Counted from the stretch's first letter, positions 8,271 to 17,840 are shown. The stretch is 22,500 nucleotides of DNA from Prorocentrum cordatum (GCA_963575745.1 CAUYUJ010014621.1:351095-373594); one strand, 5' to 3'. The notes: generated by a model from the letters alone, not told the origin. Program-made: numbers and translations.

Positions 8271-8495
8271 TGGTTTCGCAACACGAATAAGCTTGCCCTT
8301 GGGTTATTGCAATTTTTAAGAAAAAAACATTTGTTTTTAACCTGTTCATAACTTAAACTCAAACGGCCTCTCGCGCGCGCATGTCGGAATCGTTCGAACG
8401 CCTTTGCGCGCGTGCTGTCGCAAGAACCCTTTGCAACAAATGGGACGAAGTGCGCGCGCGCGTCGTCGCTCGCGCATGCCGCAATCCCTGAAACA

Positions 8496-8517
8496 TCCGT
8501 AGCCATCTTGGCTCAAG
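8496..8517 (+). other. Dinoflagellate spliced-leader (DinoSL) relic
   Basis: The 22 nt match the conserved dinoflagellate trans-spliced leader at every position except one (C instead of U at position 12); the core reads CCGTAGCCATCTTGGCTC. In an mRNA this leader is added to the 5' end by trans-splicing, so its presence in genomic DNA directly upstream of coding sequence marks a reverse-transcribed, reintegrated mRNA. It is not an SL RNA gene: the leader is followed by CCAGCC, not by the GT splice donor that must follow the leader exon. Only one leader is present, so only one retroposition round is recorded. Confidence 0.93.
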
Positions 8518-8613
8518 CCAGCCCTGGTGCCAGGGCGGGCAGGTGCGCACCGTACCTTTCCTTCTCGTAGGAGAGAGCGGCTCTGTCCTGCTCCCCGTGT
8601 CGCGGCCCCTGCG

Positions 8614-10134
8614 ATGGCGGCCGTGGACGACGGTGCGACGGGGATGGTTGCGGTCGCGCGCTGCCAGACGCTGGTGGCGCTTGCCCCGCTCGTGCGGGCT
8701 GCGGTTGCACGGGCGGCAGAGGGAGGCGGAGGGCGCCACCACCTCGTGCAGCAATCCTCCGCACTGGCGTAGAGCTCGCCCTCGACCTGGAGCCGAAGGC
8801 GTCGGCCGTGCACGAGGAGGTCCCAGCGCGCGAGAGGCTCGCGAGGGCACACTTGACGATGCAGGTGGCGGCGGGCCGCGAGGGCGTGCTGCCCCACCCC
8901 TTGGGCGGCCGCAAGGCTTGCCGCGACTGTGCAAATTGCGCCGAGTTCGGCATCGGCGCCGAGCAGGTGCCGACCACGGCGCGCGAGGCTGGGCGCCGCG
9001 CCCGCGGGCCGAGGCGGCGTGCCAAGGCGTCCGGCGAGGAGGAAAGCAAGGAGGAGGTGGTCCTCGACCCCGTCCCGCCCTTCCTCTCCGTGCTGAGGCC
9101 GCTCGGCGGGGCCCTCGGCGAAGCGCCTGCCATGGCCGCGGCGGCGGCGCACGCCGAGTCGGCCGACCGCGTCGACGGGGCCCTCGACGAGCACGGCGCG
9201 TTCACCGCGGAGCTCCGGGAGACCCGCGCCCGGCCTCAGGCTGCCGCCGGCGCCGCCGAGGAGGCGAGCGCGGCGATCGCGGAGGCCGAGGGCCGCGCCC
9301 AGGCCCGCGCCGAGGAGCGCGACGGGCTCGCGCTCGCAGAGGTGGAGTGCCGCCTCCAGGACCGCGCGGAGGAGCGCGACAGGCTTGCTTTGGCGCTCGA
9401 GGACGTGAGGGGGCGCTACGCGGCGGCCCTGGAGAACCTGGTGGGCCCCAGCGTCGGCGACCCCAAGAGCAACGTCGCGGAGGCGGGCGCGGCGATGGAG
9501 CCGGCGCTCGTTCCAGCGGACGTGGGGGGCGAGGAGTTCCAGGGCATCGACCGCGCGTTGGACCTCTCCAAGGGCCCCTCCTTTTCCGACCCCTCATCGC
9601 GACGTCGTCGGCCAGGGGTCGGTGGAGGATGAGGTGCGGGAGACCGGGAGGTGGCCCAGCTGTTGGTGCACGACGGCGGCGCGGGTTTCAATGGTGCTTT
9701 CGGCGCGCCGGGCGCCTTGTTGGCTGACTTGGCGGAGCAGGAGGGCGAAGAACCGGACCTACCTCGTCTCCCGCGACGCGCAGGCGGAGAAGCAGGACGA
9801 CCGTGTCGCCGTCTTTTGCGTGTCGCCCGCGGCGCGAAGCCAGGCCAGGCAGCAGGCGCGCCTGGCGCGCCGTGCTGCGGCGGCCCCGAAAGTCGGGGAT
9901 CGCGTCGAGGTCATCAAGTCGCGTGTTCCCCTCCGTCAGGTTCGCCGCGTGCCATTTGGAGCCAGAGGCGTGGTGGACCACGCATGGGGCGAGTTCGACA
10001 TGCAGGGCGCCGTGGCGAGTGTCGTCTGGGACGTGCCTCGCCTGACCCGCATCGGCGGCTCCAGCATTGGCGGGGCAGCGCTGTCGCAGCAGGATTGGCG
10101 CTGCTTCCGCAAGCTGGCCGATGGCGACACCTGA
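8614..10134 (+). pseudogene. Unrecognised ~505-residue protein, processed and frameshifted
   Basis: Start chosen at 8614 (gcgATGg), the first good ATG after the SL relic whose frame is GC3-rich. Codon bias follows five segments: 8614-8769, about 8770-9599, 9601-9642, 9642 to about 9750, then to the stop at 10132-10134. The changes fit single-base indels: a missing G at about 8768 creating a stop (ctggcgtag), an extra C at 9600, a missing G at about 9642, and one extra base near 9750. Visible protein features are a Cys cluster CRDCANC (C-x2-C-x2-C, about residue 103), an Arg/Lys/Glu-rich stretch, an Ala/Glu/Arg-rich likely coiled coil (about residues 180-275, repeated AEERD), and a C-terminal part starting VGDRVEVIKS and running to SVVWDVPR, reminiscent of an SH3-like barrel. 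I do not recognise the family. The absence of introns fits a processed copy. Sequencing indels could mimic some of the frameshifts. Confidence 0.7.
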
Positions 10135-11579
10135 TGCTGAGGCCTTTGGCGCGCCGTGTGGCCTGAGGCATGGCGAGCGGGCGGGGGTCGTTCAGGTGGG
10201 GATCGGCCGTCCTGCTCTTCTGATTGAGGCTCGGCTTGGGTGGGCTTCTGATCGTTTGCTTCAGGTTGTGAATTGTTTTTTTTTCCACTTGGCCAGGGTT
10301 TGGGCCGAAGTGCCTGGCCCTGCATGTTGGCCTCTGGGCTGGTGCGTCGCGGGGCCTCGGGGTTTCCCGGGGTCCGCTCTGAAACCTTCGGTGGGCAGGG
10401 GCCGAAGTGCCTTTGCTTCTGGGGCGTTTGATTTCGGTAATATTTCGGGCATTGCCTGCTCTGGTGCTCTCAGGTTTTTCACTGAGGTCCCTGAGCGGCC
10501 CATGTGGGCCCCCGCTGGTAGAGGCCGCGGTCAGTTGCCCCCGCGCGGCTGGACACGCGCCTTCGATTGCCCGACACGCACAAACACACGCGTAAACGTA
10601 TGGCTTCGCAACGCGAATTAGCTGGCGCGCTCGGGTTCTTGGAATTGTTAAGAAACCCTTAACATTAACTTTGTTCATCACTTAAAACGGGCCTCTCGCG
10701 CGCGCATGTCGGAATCGTTTGAACGCCTTTGCGCGCGTGCTGTCGCAAGAACCCCTCGCAACACATGGGGCGAAGTGCGCGCGCGTCGTCGCCCGCGCAC
10801 GCCGCAATCCCTGGAATATCTTTAGGCTTTAGAGGGATTTCGAAATCGAGCGCCCCGAAAACACAGAAACAAACACATGGTTTGCAACATCTGTTCTCAC
10901 AAATGTCTGCGCTCGCGCCCTTGCGAATTATTATGGAAACCATTGTTTGTATTGTCTCCTTTGGTTGTCCACAACATTTCCTTGTATCAAATCGTTTTCA
11001 GTCAATTCGGCCGAGCGGACCCCTCGCGCCGAACGTCGGAATCATTCGAACGCCCTTTCGCGCGGACGGGGGGGGGCGGGGGCGCGATCCGCGTCAGCTT
11101 ATACAATGCGAGCAACTCTCGCGCGTCGGCCGCGCGCGCGCGTCGAAGTCCCTCCTTCATCACCGACGCGAGGACGCCGTCATCGTTGTCGGCGTGATCA
11201 GCATCGGCGCCGTCCCTGGCCTTGCCGTCGTCGCTTTCGCCATCGTCGCCGGCATCGCTATCAGCATCTTCGCGTCTGCTGTTGCCGGCATTGCCATGCT
11301 ACCGCGCCCGCCCAAGTCGCCGACTCGCACTGAAGTGCCCGCTGCGAAGTGCCCGGCGGTCATCGCGCCCGCGCCAAACCAACTGGCCGCTGCGCGCGCG
11401 AGCATGCGCGGGCTAGTGCGGCCCCATAGATGCGCCAGCCAACTCCTAGCACTCGCCCCAGTCGCCGCCGCGTGGGTTCCGCAAACCAAATTGCTGGAGG
11501 GTGGGTGGGATGATTGCGAGAGCAATGGAGTGGGCAAGTCACTGCGAAGAGAAATGTATTCTCCTTCCATCAAAGAAAA

Positions 11580-12950
11580 TAGACTCTACCCCCCCCCCCC
11601 TGGGAGCATCCGTTCCCCGTTTCATAGTGCGATTTACACATGACCTTGCCCCATCGTTCATCCTAAGTGTGAACTCAGACCACCCCGGCCGGGCCGCATC
11701 GACCCTCCCCTCTCGCCATCCATCTTCTGCAACAGAAATGATGCGGGCGTTTTGATCTATCAAAAACCATCGGCTTTCAATCATCCCTGGGAGCAAATGG
11801 GACGACGTGCGCGCGCGCGTCGTCACGCGCGCATGCCGGAATCCTTCAAAAACTTTCGGTGTCGCAAGGAGTTAAAAGTCGAGTGCCCAAGAAACACCGG
11901 CGACGCTGGTTTTTCATAACAAAAAAATCGGGCGCGCGTGTTCTTGCGAGTTCTTACGAAGCCACAGGTGTTTTTGTTGTTCAAACTTTTTTCATGGCGC
12001 GCTACCAAAAGTGCTTCGCGCGCGCATGTCGAAATCGCTCGAGCGCTCTTGCGCGCGCGCTGTCGCGAGAACCCTTTGCAAACAACCAGGCGAAGTGCGC
12101 GCGCGTCGTCGCGCGCGCGCCGAAATCCGTCAACAACCTTAGGTTTCGCAAGGATTTCAAAACCGAGTGTCGCGAAACCATATTAAGCAACATTTGCTTT
12201 CGCTATAACCGTTTTCAAAAACAGCCTGCATTCGCGCTCATGCGAGTTCATGAGAAAACCATGCAGGTTCTCTTTCAACATGTTCATCGAGTTCTGCCAA
12301 ACGGACCGCTCGCGCCACATGCCGAAATCATTCGAACGCCCTGGCGCGTGTGCTGGGGGGGCACGATCCGCGTCAAGTAATGCCATGCGGGCCACTGTCG
12401 CGCGTCGGCCGCGCGCGCACGTCGAATTCCACCCAAAACCTTCATCCCCGACGCGAGTGCGCCGTCGCCGTCGACGGCGTGATCAGTATCGGCGCCGTCA
12501 TTGGCCGCGCCGTCGTCGTTGTCAATTTCGCCACCAGCATCGCTACTATCATCATCGTGTCTGCCGTTCTCGACTTTGCCGTGATACCGCGCCCGCCCAA
12601 GTCGCCGACTCATACAGAAGTGCCCGCTACCATGTGCCCAGCGGTCAGCGCCACCGCGGCCGCGTCGGTCGCGCCTCACTAGCTGGCCGCTGCGAGCGCG
12701 TGTTCGGGCTGGCGCGGCCGCAGAGATGCACCAGCCAACGCCAAGCACTCATCGCAATCGCCGCCGCATGGGTTTTGCAAACCAAGTTGCGGGTGGGTGG
12801 GTGGGTGGGATGTTGGCAAGAGCATGGGGTGTGTCAATTTAGTTTGGGAAAACGATTGCACCACATCGATCGCACCACATGGATTGCATCACACACGATG
12901 CACCGCTTAGGTTGCACAACTTTCAATGCGCCACATTTATCGCACACCAT
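11580..12950. repeat. Higher-order satellite, unit 2
   Basis: Starts with ctaccccccccc (11588) and the leader tttacacatgaccttg..catcc. Modules: A at 11830, M at 12025, A at 12117, M at 12318, module C (ggcgtgatcagtatcggcgcc, 12476) and trailer (gggttttgcaaaccaagttg, 12770). It ends with the ttgcaccacat cluster (12852-12950). Alternating CG runs (for example 12048-12061 and 12107-12121) have Z-DNA potential. Frames in module C read as a hydrophobic Val/Ile peptide in units 1, 2 and 5, but substitutions between units are mostly non-synonymous, so coding is rejected. Confidence 0.82.
12852..12950. repeat. Short-period repeats around ttgcaccacat, second cluster
   Basis: Spaced variants gattgcaccacat, gatcgcaccacat, gattgcatcacac, gatgcaccgctt, gttgcacaac, aatgcgccacat, tatcgcacacc at intervals of about 13-15 bp. 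Similar to 7490-7596. Here the cluster lies between satellite units 2 and 3. Confidence 0.65.
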
Positions 12951-12964
12951 TCAGTCTCCTTTCT

Positions 12965-13638
12965 AAAAAGAGATAGACTCTACCCCCCCCCCGTCGTTAT
13001 CGCTACCCCTTTCGGGTATGTAAACCATATACGATTATGACCACATGTCCATCCAAAAAATGAAATCGCAATGTCCCAGGCCAGCCGGTATCCCCCCCCC
13101 CTGAGGTTCCCTTGTAACAAAACACTATGCGGTGACATTTTTGTTCTCACATAGCATTTTTTCACGAATCCCTTGCAAAAGTGGGACGAAGTGCGCACGC
13201 GCACGTCGTCGCGCGCGCATGCCGACATCCTTCAAAAACTTTCGGTGCCGGAAGGATTTCGCAATCGAGTTTCCAAAAAACCTACAAAAGCACATGGTTT
13301 CGCAACACTGGTTGGCTAAAAAAGCTTACGCGCGAGCTCTTCCGTAATCTTAAGGAAACCATTGGTTTTTCAAGATTTTCGCAACATGCTACCAAGCGGG
13401 CGTCGCGCGCGCATGGCGAAATCTGTCGAACGCCCTTGCGCGTATGCCGTCGCGAGAATCCTCTGCCAAAAATGGGACGAAGTGCAGACGCGCGCGTCGT
13501 CGCGCGCGTACGCCGAAATCCTTCAAAACCCATCGGTTTCGAAAGGATTCCAAAATCGCGCGTCCAAAAAACTTACGAAAACACAGAAGGTTTCGCAACA
13601 CGGATTTTCAACAAAAACGTGCGCGCGCGCTCTTGCGG

Positions 13639-13672
<34 letters not shown>

Positions 13673-14157
13673 CTCCCTCCTCCCGCGTCGTTGTTGTTGT
13701 CGTCGCCTACGTCGTTTTGTGTGTTTCCTCGTGTTCGTCGTCGTCGTCCTCTTTGGCGTCGTGGTCGTTTCCGTCGTCGTTGTTGCCGTGGTCGTCGTTC
13801 TTCCTCCTCCTCCCTCGTCGTCGTCGTCGTCCGTCGTCGGCGTCTCGTCGTCGTCCCTCCTATTTCGTCGCCGTCGTCGTCGTCGTCGTTGTTGTCGTCG
13901 TCTCGTCGTCGTCTTCCCTCTTCCCTCGTCGTTGTCGTCGTCGGCGTCGTCTCCTTCTTTGTCGTTCGCGTCGTCGCCGTCCTTCCTCCTCCCTCGTTGT
14001 CGTTGTCGTCGTTGTCGTCGTTGTCGCCGTCGTCGTCCTCCCTCCTCCCTCGTCGTCGTGTTCGTTGGCGACGTCGCCGCCGTCGCCGTCGTCGTCGTCG
14101 GCGTCGGCGTCGTCTTCGTCGTCGTCGTCGTCGACGTCGGCGTCGTCGTCGTCGCCG

Positions 14158-14190
<33 letters not shown>

Positions 14191-14385
14191 GCCGTCTTGC
14201 TTCTCCGGCCTTCTTGGGGCGCTGTTGAGACGCCCCCGAGGGTTCCAAGACGACCCCGGAGCGATATCTGTGCTCGGTCCCGCATGGGTTTTGCAAACCA
14301 AGTTGCGGGTGGGTTGGTGGGATGATTGCGCGAGCAGTGGAGTTGACAATTTCAAGTTGGGCAAGTGAATTGATTTCAATACATA
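12965..14385. repeat. Higher-order satellite, unit 3
   Basis: Starts gactctaccccccccc (12973), with leader gtatgtaaaccatatacgat. Modules: A at 13217, M at 13411 and A at 13507. Module C is replaced by a GTC expansion (13637-14195), then the trailer (gcatgggttttgcaaacc, 14283). It is the closest relative of unit 4: both share the leader, the aacactggttggctaaaaaa segment (13304 and 14724) and the expansion. The ~290-bp A-M spacing is kept. Confidence 0.82.
13637..14195. repeat. GTC trinucleotide expansion (~560 bp)
   Basis: Long (GTC)n interspersed with cctcctccctc and gttgttgtcg variants. It begins directly after the ctcttgcg end of a satellite module, from which it seems to have grown. Frames read as poly-Arg, Val or Ser on one strand and Asp, Thr or Arg on the other; none is called. 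Confidence 0.93.
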
Positions 14386-14399
14386 GATTCTCCTATCTA

Positions 14400-15825
14400 A
14401 AAACAGAATAGGATCTACCCCCCCCGGCGTTATCGCTTCACCTCTCGGGTATGTACATCACGTATGATTCTGACCACATGTCCATCCTAAAGATGAAGTT
14501 ACACTATCCCAGGGGGGCCGGTATCCCCCCCTGAGGTTCCCTGGTAAAAAACACTATGCGGTGACATTGTTTGTTCTAACATAGCACTTTTTCGCGAATC
14601 CCTTGCAAAAAATTCGACGAAGTGCACACGCGCGCGTCGCGCGCGCATGCCGCAAAAACTTTCGGTGCCGGAAGGATTTCGCAATCGAGCTTCCAAAAAC
14701 ATGCAAAAACACATGGTTTCGCAACACTGGTTGGCTAAAAAAGCTTACGCGCCAGCTCTTGCGTAATCTGAAGAAAACCATAGGTTTTTCACGATTTTCA
14801 CAAAATGCTACCAAACGGGCTTCGCGCGCGCGCGCATGTCGAAATCTGTCGAACGCCCTTGCGCGTGTGCCGTCGTGAGAATCCTTTACAAAAAATGAGA
14901 CGAAGTGCAGACCCGCGCGTCGTCGCGCGCGCATGCCGAAATCCTTCGAAAACCTCTGGTTTCGGAAGGATTTCAAAATCGTGTGTCCAACAAACCTACA
15001 AAAACACAGGGTTTCGCAACACGGATTTTCAACAAAAGCGTGCGCGCGCGCTCTTGCGTCGTCGTCGTCGTCCTCCTTCTTCCCTCGTCGTCGTCGTCGC
15101 CGTCGTCGTCTTCTGTCTTTCCTCGTCGTCGTCGTCGTCGTCGTCGTCGTCTTGGCGTCGTCGTCGCTTCCGTCGTCGTTGTCGCCGTGGTCGTCCTTCC
15201 TCCCTCGTCGTCTTCGTCGGAGTTTCGTCGTTGTCCCTCCTATTTGGTCGCCGTCGTCGTCGTCGTCGTTGTCGTCTTCACTCCTCCCTCGTCGTTATCC
15301 TCCTCCCTCGTCGTCGTCGTCGTCCGTCGTCGGCGTCTCGTCGTCGTCCCTCCTATTTCGTCGCCGTCGTCGTCGTCTTCGTCGTCGTTGTCGTCGTCGT
15401 CTTCCCTCCTCCCTCGTCGTTGTCGTCGTCGGCGTCGCCGTCCGTCCTCCTTCTTCGTCGTTCGCGTCTCGCCGTCTTCCCTCCTCCATCGTCGTTGTCG
15501 TCGTTGTTGCCGTCGTCGTCCTCCCTCCTCCCTCGTCGTCGTCTTCGTTGGCCACGTCGTCTTCGTCGTCGTCGTCGGCGTCGGCGTCGTCGTCGTCGTC
15601 TTCGTCGACGTCGACGTCGGCGGTGTCGTCGTAGTCGGTGTCGGCGGCGCCGTCGTCGTCGTTGTCGCTATCGTCGTCGGCGTCGGTGTCGTGGCCAAGT
15701 GCCATGTGGTACCTACCGTCACGGTCTTGTCTTGAGAAGTCTTGCGACCAAGTTGCGGGTGGGTGGGTGGGATGTTTGCGCGAGCAGTGGAGGTGGTCAG
15801 GCCGCGCATTGCGCACCACATATAG
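14400..15825. repeat. Higher-order satellite, unit 4
   Basis: Starts ggatctacccccccc (14411), with leader gtatgtacatcacgtatgat. Modules: A at 14645, M at 14836 and A at 14930. A GTC expansion (15058-15692) replaces module C, then the trailer (gaccaagttgcgggtggg, 15746). Spacing to units 3 and 5 is about 1,435-1,440 bp. Confidence 0.82.
15058..15692. repeat. GTC trinucleotide expansion (~635 bp)
   Basis: Homologous in position to 13637-14195 and of similar texture, including recurring tccctcctatttcgtcgccgt words (15232 and 15349; also 13854). These show internal segmental duplication of the microsatellite itself. No coding. Confidence 0.93.
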
Positions 15826-15839
15826 TATCCGTTCCTAAG

Positions 15840-16880
15840 AAGAATCAGGATCTACCCCCTGGATGTATCCGGCCAGCCCCGCACAGTGCAATGTACATCT
15901 GATTATCCCCCATCACGCGTTGTCCATTTTAAATTGTATCACCCCAGCCAGGTCGGTAACAACACGTCCCTCATCCCAGACAAATAGTATGCGCGCGCAC
16001 ACACTGATCAGGAATCATTCGTTGTCAATCCCTTGCAACAAATGCGACAACGCCCACGTGCGCGGAGTCGAGCGCGCTTGCCGAAATCCTTCAAGAACGC
16101 TCGGTTTCGTGAGGATTCTAAGATCGAGTTTCCCGAGCACATATATAATACCATTGGCTTTGGAACATTTTGGTGTCAGAAAAATATGATTGCGCGCCTT
16201 TGCGAAGTCTTACAACAACCACATCTGTTTACCATGTTCCTCAAATGCGACCAAGCGGGCCTCTCGCGCGCGCATGTCGACATCATTCGGGCGCCCTTGC
16301 GCGTTTGCTGGGGGAGGTGGGGGGCGCGATCCCTGTCAAATATACGTCCATGCGGGCCACTCGCGCCCGTCGGCTGCAGGGTCATGTCGAAATCCTTCCA
16401 AAACCTTCTTCGCCGACGCGCAAGCGCAATCCTCGCCATCGGCGTGATCAGCATCGGCGCCGTCATTGGCCGTACGGTCGGCTTCGTCATCGTCGTCACC
16501 ACCAATGCTACTATCATCGTCGTGCCTGCTGTTGTCGTGCTGTATCACCATCAATGCTACTATCGCCATGCTACCGCGCCCGCCCGAGTCACCGACTTGC
16601 ACTGAAGTGCCCGCGTGCCAGCGTGGCCTGCGAGACGCGTTGGGAATTCCCCAGCTGACAGCGCCACCGTGGCCGCGTCGGTGGCGCCAAACTGACTAGC
16701 TGCTCTGCGCGCGAGCCTGCGCACGCCAGCGCGGCCGCAGCGATGCGCCAGCCAACGCCAAGCAGTCACCGCAATCGCCGTCGCAGCGGTTTTGTAAACC
16801 AAATTGCGAATGGGTCTGTGGGATGGTTGCGCGAGCAATGGACCTGACACCTTCAAATTCGGTTGGGTGACTTTGGACAC
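15840..16880. repeat. Higher-order satellite, unit 5 (shorter, diverged)
   Basis: Starts ggatctaccccct (15848), with leader gtacatctgattatcc. Modules: A at 16076, M at 16277, module C (ggcgtgatcagcatcggcgcc, 16440) and trailer (gttttgtaaaccaaattgc, 16790). The second A-M pair is absent, making the unit about 1.0 kb. It resembles units 1 and 2 more than 3 and 4, since module C is present and there is no GTC expansion. Confidence 0.8.
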
Positions 16881-16901
16881 CATTTTTTTCACCACGCATG
16901 G

Positions 16902-16953
16902 TTATATATACACCTACATGTATATATACATATATATACATAATTATAATTGT
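16902..16953. repeat. AT-rich TA/CATA simple repeat
   Basis: A tatatata/catatata run directly after the satellite array, the most AT-rich stretch in the window. It may mark a base-unpairing element, but nothing shows this. Confidence 0.85.
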
Positions 16954-16989
16954 ATGTTGCCAGAAACAAATTTTATAAAGGGCTTCAGG

Positions 16990-17418
16990 GTGGATAACTT
17001 CTATGTACATATGTATAAGTTTAATATAATTTGGCTGTGTGCACATCGTATATGCGTGCGCGTCTCATCTATTTCTCTGGCTGATTTGGGTGGCGCTTGT
17101 TTCCTAGATTCGCACCCTTCTGCAGCTTTCCCCGTGGCCTCATCACCTTTAGAGGGAACTCGTCGTTCCTTCGTCGGCTCGTCCATTTGTATTTCACGAC
17201 CTGTTCAAAAATGTGCACGTGTGTGTGTGTGTGTGTCATCGCTGTCAGTTTCCTACCGCGCGGGTCTCATCACCTTGTCTGCATCCTTGCTCACTGCTCA
17301 CCGTGATTACCCGAATGATTTCCCATCCGCGCCACAGTCGTATGAGGCCTCATCATTTGCATAATGCGCACCTAACTTCAACCGTCCGGTTCCGTCCTCC
17401 CCAACCTCGTTATCGCGC
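16990..17418. other. No recognisable gene; GT microsatellite at 17219-17236
   Basis: The stretch contains a (GT)9 run and two related ctcatcacctt words (17138 and 17268) in otherwise unique sequence. Overlapping open frames have no recognisable features. Confidence 0.5.
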
Positions 17419-17840
17419 ACGTGTTGTGCCCCGTACGGTGTCCGAGCTACGGCCCCAGCGGGCATGGCATGGGGCATGGGCGCATACTGGGTCCCGGCCA
17501 TGTCGGTCGTTTGCCCCGCACCTAGCCCGAGCTACACCTGCAGCGTGCGTGGATCAACATTGGACCCCGCACATGCCAGAGCACCCCGCAACGCTTTTGC
17601 ACCTCATCAACAACCCGAACTACTGCTTTCTATTTTGCGGTGGCGTACTAGTTTCCGCCAATGGCGGCACACCTCTCACGAAATCCTCCGTGGTCCGTAA
17701 GGAAACGGCATTCGGGCCGCACCGAACACGGACGATAACGGTTCCCGCCTAAGTCGGCGTAGTCCACATTGGCTTCGTGCCCTACAGGGAGCCCGAATTA
17801 TGTCCCGGTGGGCACAGGTGCGTATTGGATCCCGCGCTAG
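17419..17840 (-). repeat. Decayed ~65-85-bp repeats, possibly old minus-strand coding
   Basis: Three related blocks at about 17419-17500, 17505-17578 and 17775-17840. On the minus strand each has a gg(a/g)(t/c)cca(a/g)t(a/g)-type start, a gcccg/gctcgg middle and a (g/t)(a/c)ggggca or tagggca end. In one minus frame two of them read G(T/I)QYAP(M/V)P, followed by Ala/Pro/Gly-rich sequence, hinting at a degraded Pro/Tyr-containing repeat protein. Stops interrupt the others. This is a weak call from visual alignment. Confidence 0.3.

Larger units (their letters stand above)
8496..10555 (+). mobile_element. Processed retrogene insertion (SL-tagged cDNA) in satellite
   Basis: The insertion runs from the SL relic to where satellite sequence resumes (ttcgattgcccgacacgcac near 10558). 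It comprises the leader, a ~96-nt 5' UTR containing a compact hairpin (gccctgg-tg-ccagggc, about 8521-8536), a degraded coding region 8614-10134, and about 420 bp of probable 3' UTR with a T9 run at 10276-10284 and a 14-bp duplicated word (gggccgaagtgcct at 10302 and about 10399). No poly(A) tract and no target-site duplication are visible at the right edge. Allowing 2,060 bp for the insert, the host module is about 25-45 bp shorter than its relatives, consistent with a small deletion on integration. The right boundary is uncertain by perhaps 20 bp. Confidence 0.75.
7935..11560. repeat. Higher-order satellite, unit 1 (interrupted by retrogene)
   Basis: Modules recognised: a leader (tttacatatgattctg..ccatcc, near 7975); module A (gcatgccggaatcc-type) at 8164, 8474 and 10797; module M (gcatgtcggaatcgttcgaacgcc) at 8378 and 10702, and in diverged form at 11035; then module C (ggcgtgatcagcatcggcgccgtc) near 11189; then a trailer (caaaccaaattgc..gggtgggtgggatg) near 11485. 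A-to-A spacing is about 290-310 bp. The A module at 8474 is broken at 8495 and satellite resumes near 10558, so the intervening ~2.06 kb is an insertion. The translated frames through it, including a 304-codon one at 10729-11643, recur with the satellite and are not genes. Confidence 0.8.

Noticed and set aside
8378-8404. RNA polymerase III B-box (gttcgaacgcc) in module M, suggesting a SINE
   Set aside because: Only about 8 of 11 consensus positions match, no A-box is found at the right distance and there is no 3' tail; the match reflects the palindrome cgttcgaacg.
8496-8600. SL RNA gene
   Set aside because: The leader is followed by CCAGCC rather than a GT splice donor, and coding sequence follows within 100 bp, so it is a relic, not a donor gene.
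11189-11400. Hydrophobic Val/Ile protein encoded by satellite module C (units 1, 2 and 5)
   Set aside because: Aligned codons between units show many amino-acid changing substitutions and frame loss in unit 5, so there is no sign of selection on protein.
10729-11643. 304-codon plus-strand frame, and similar ones at 12250-12966 and 13181-14368
   Set aside because: They run through satellite modules; the same peptides recur with each satellite unit, and differences between units are mostly non-synonymous.
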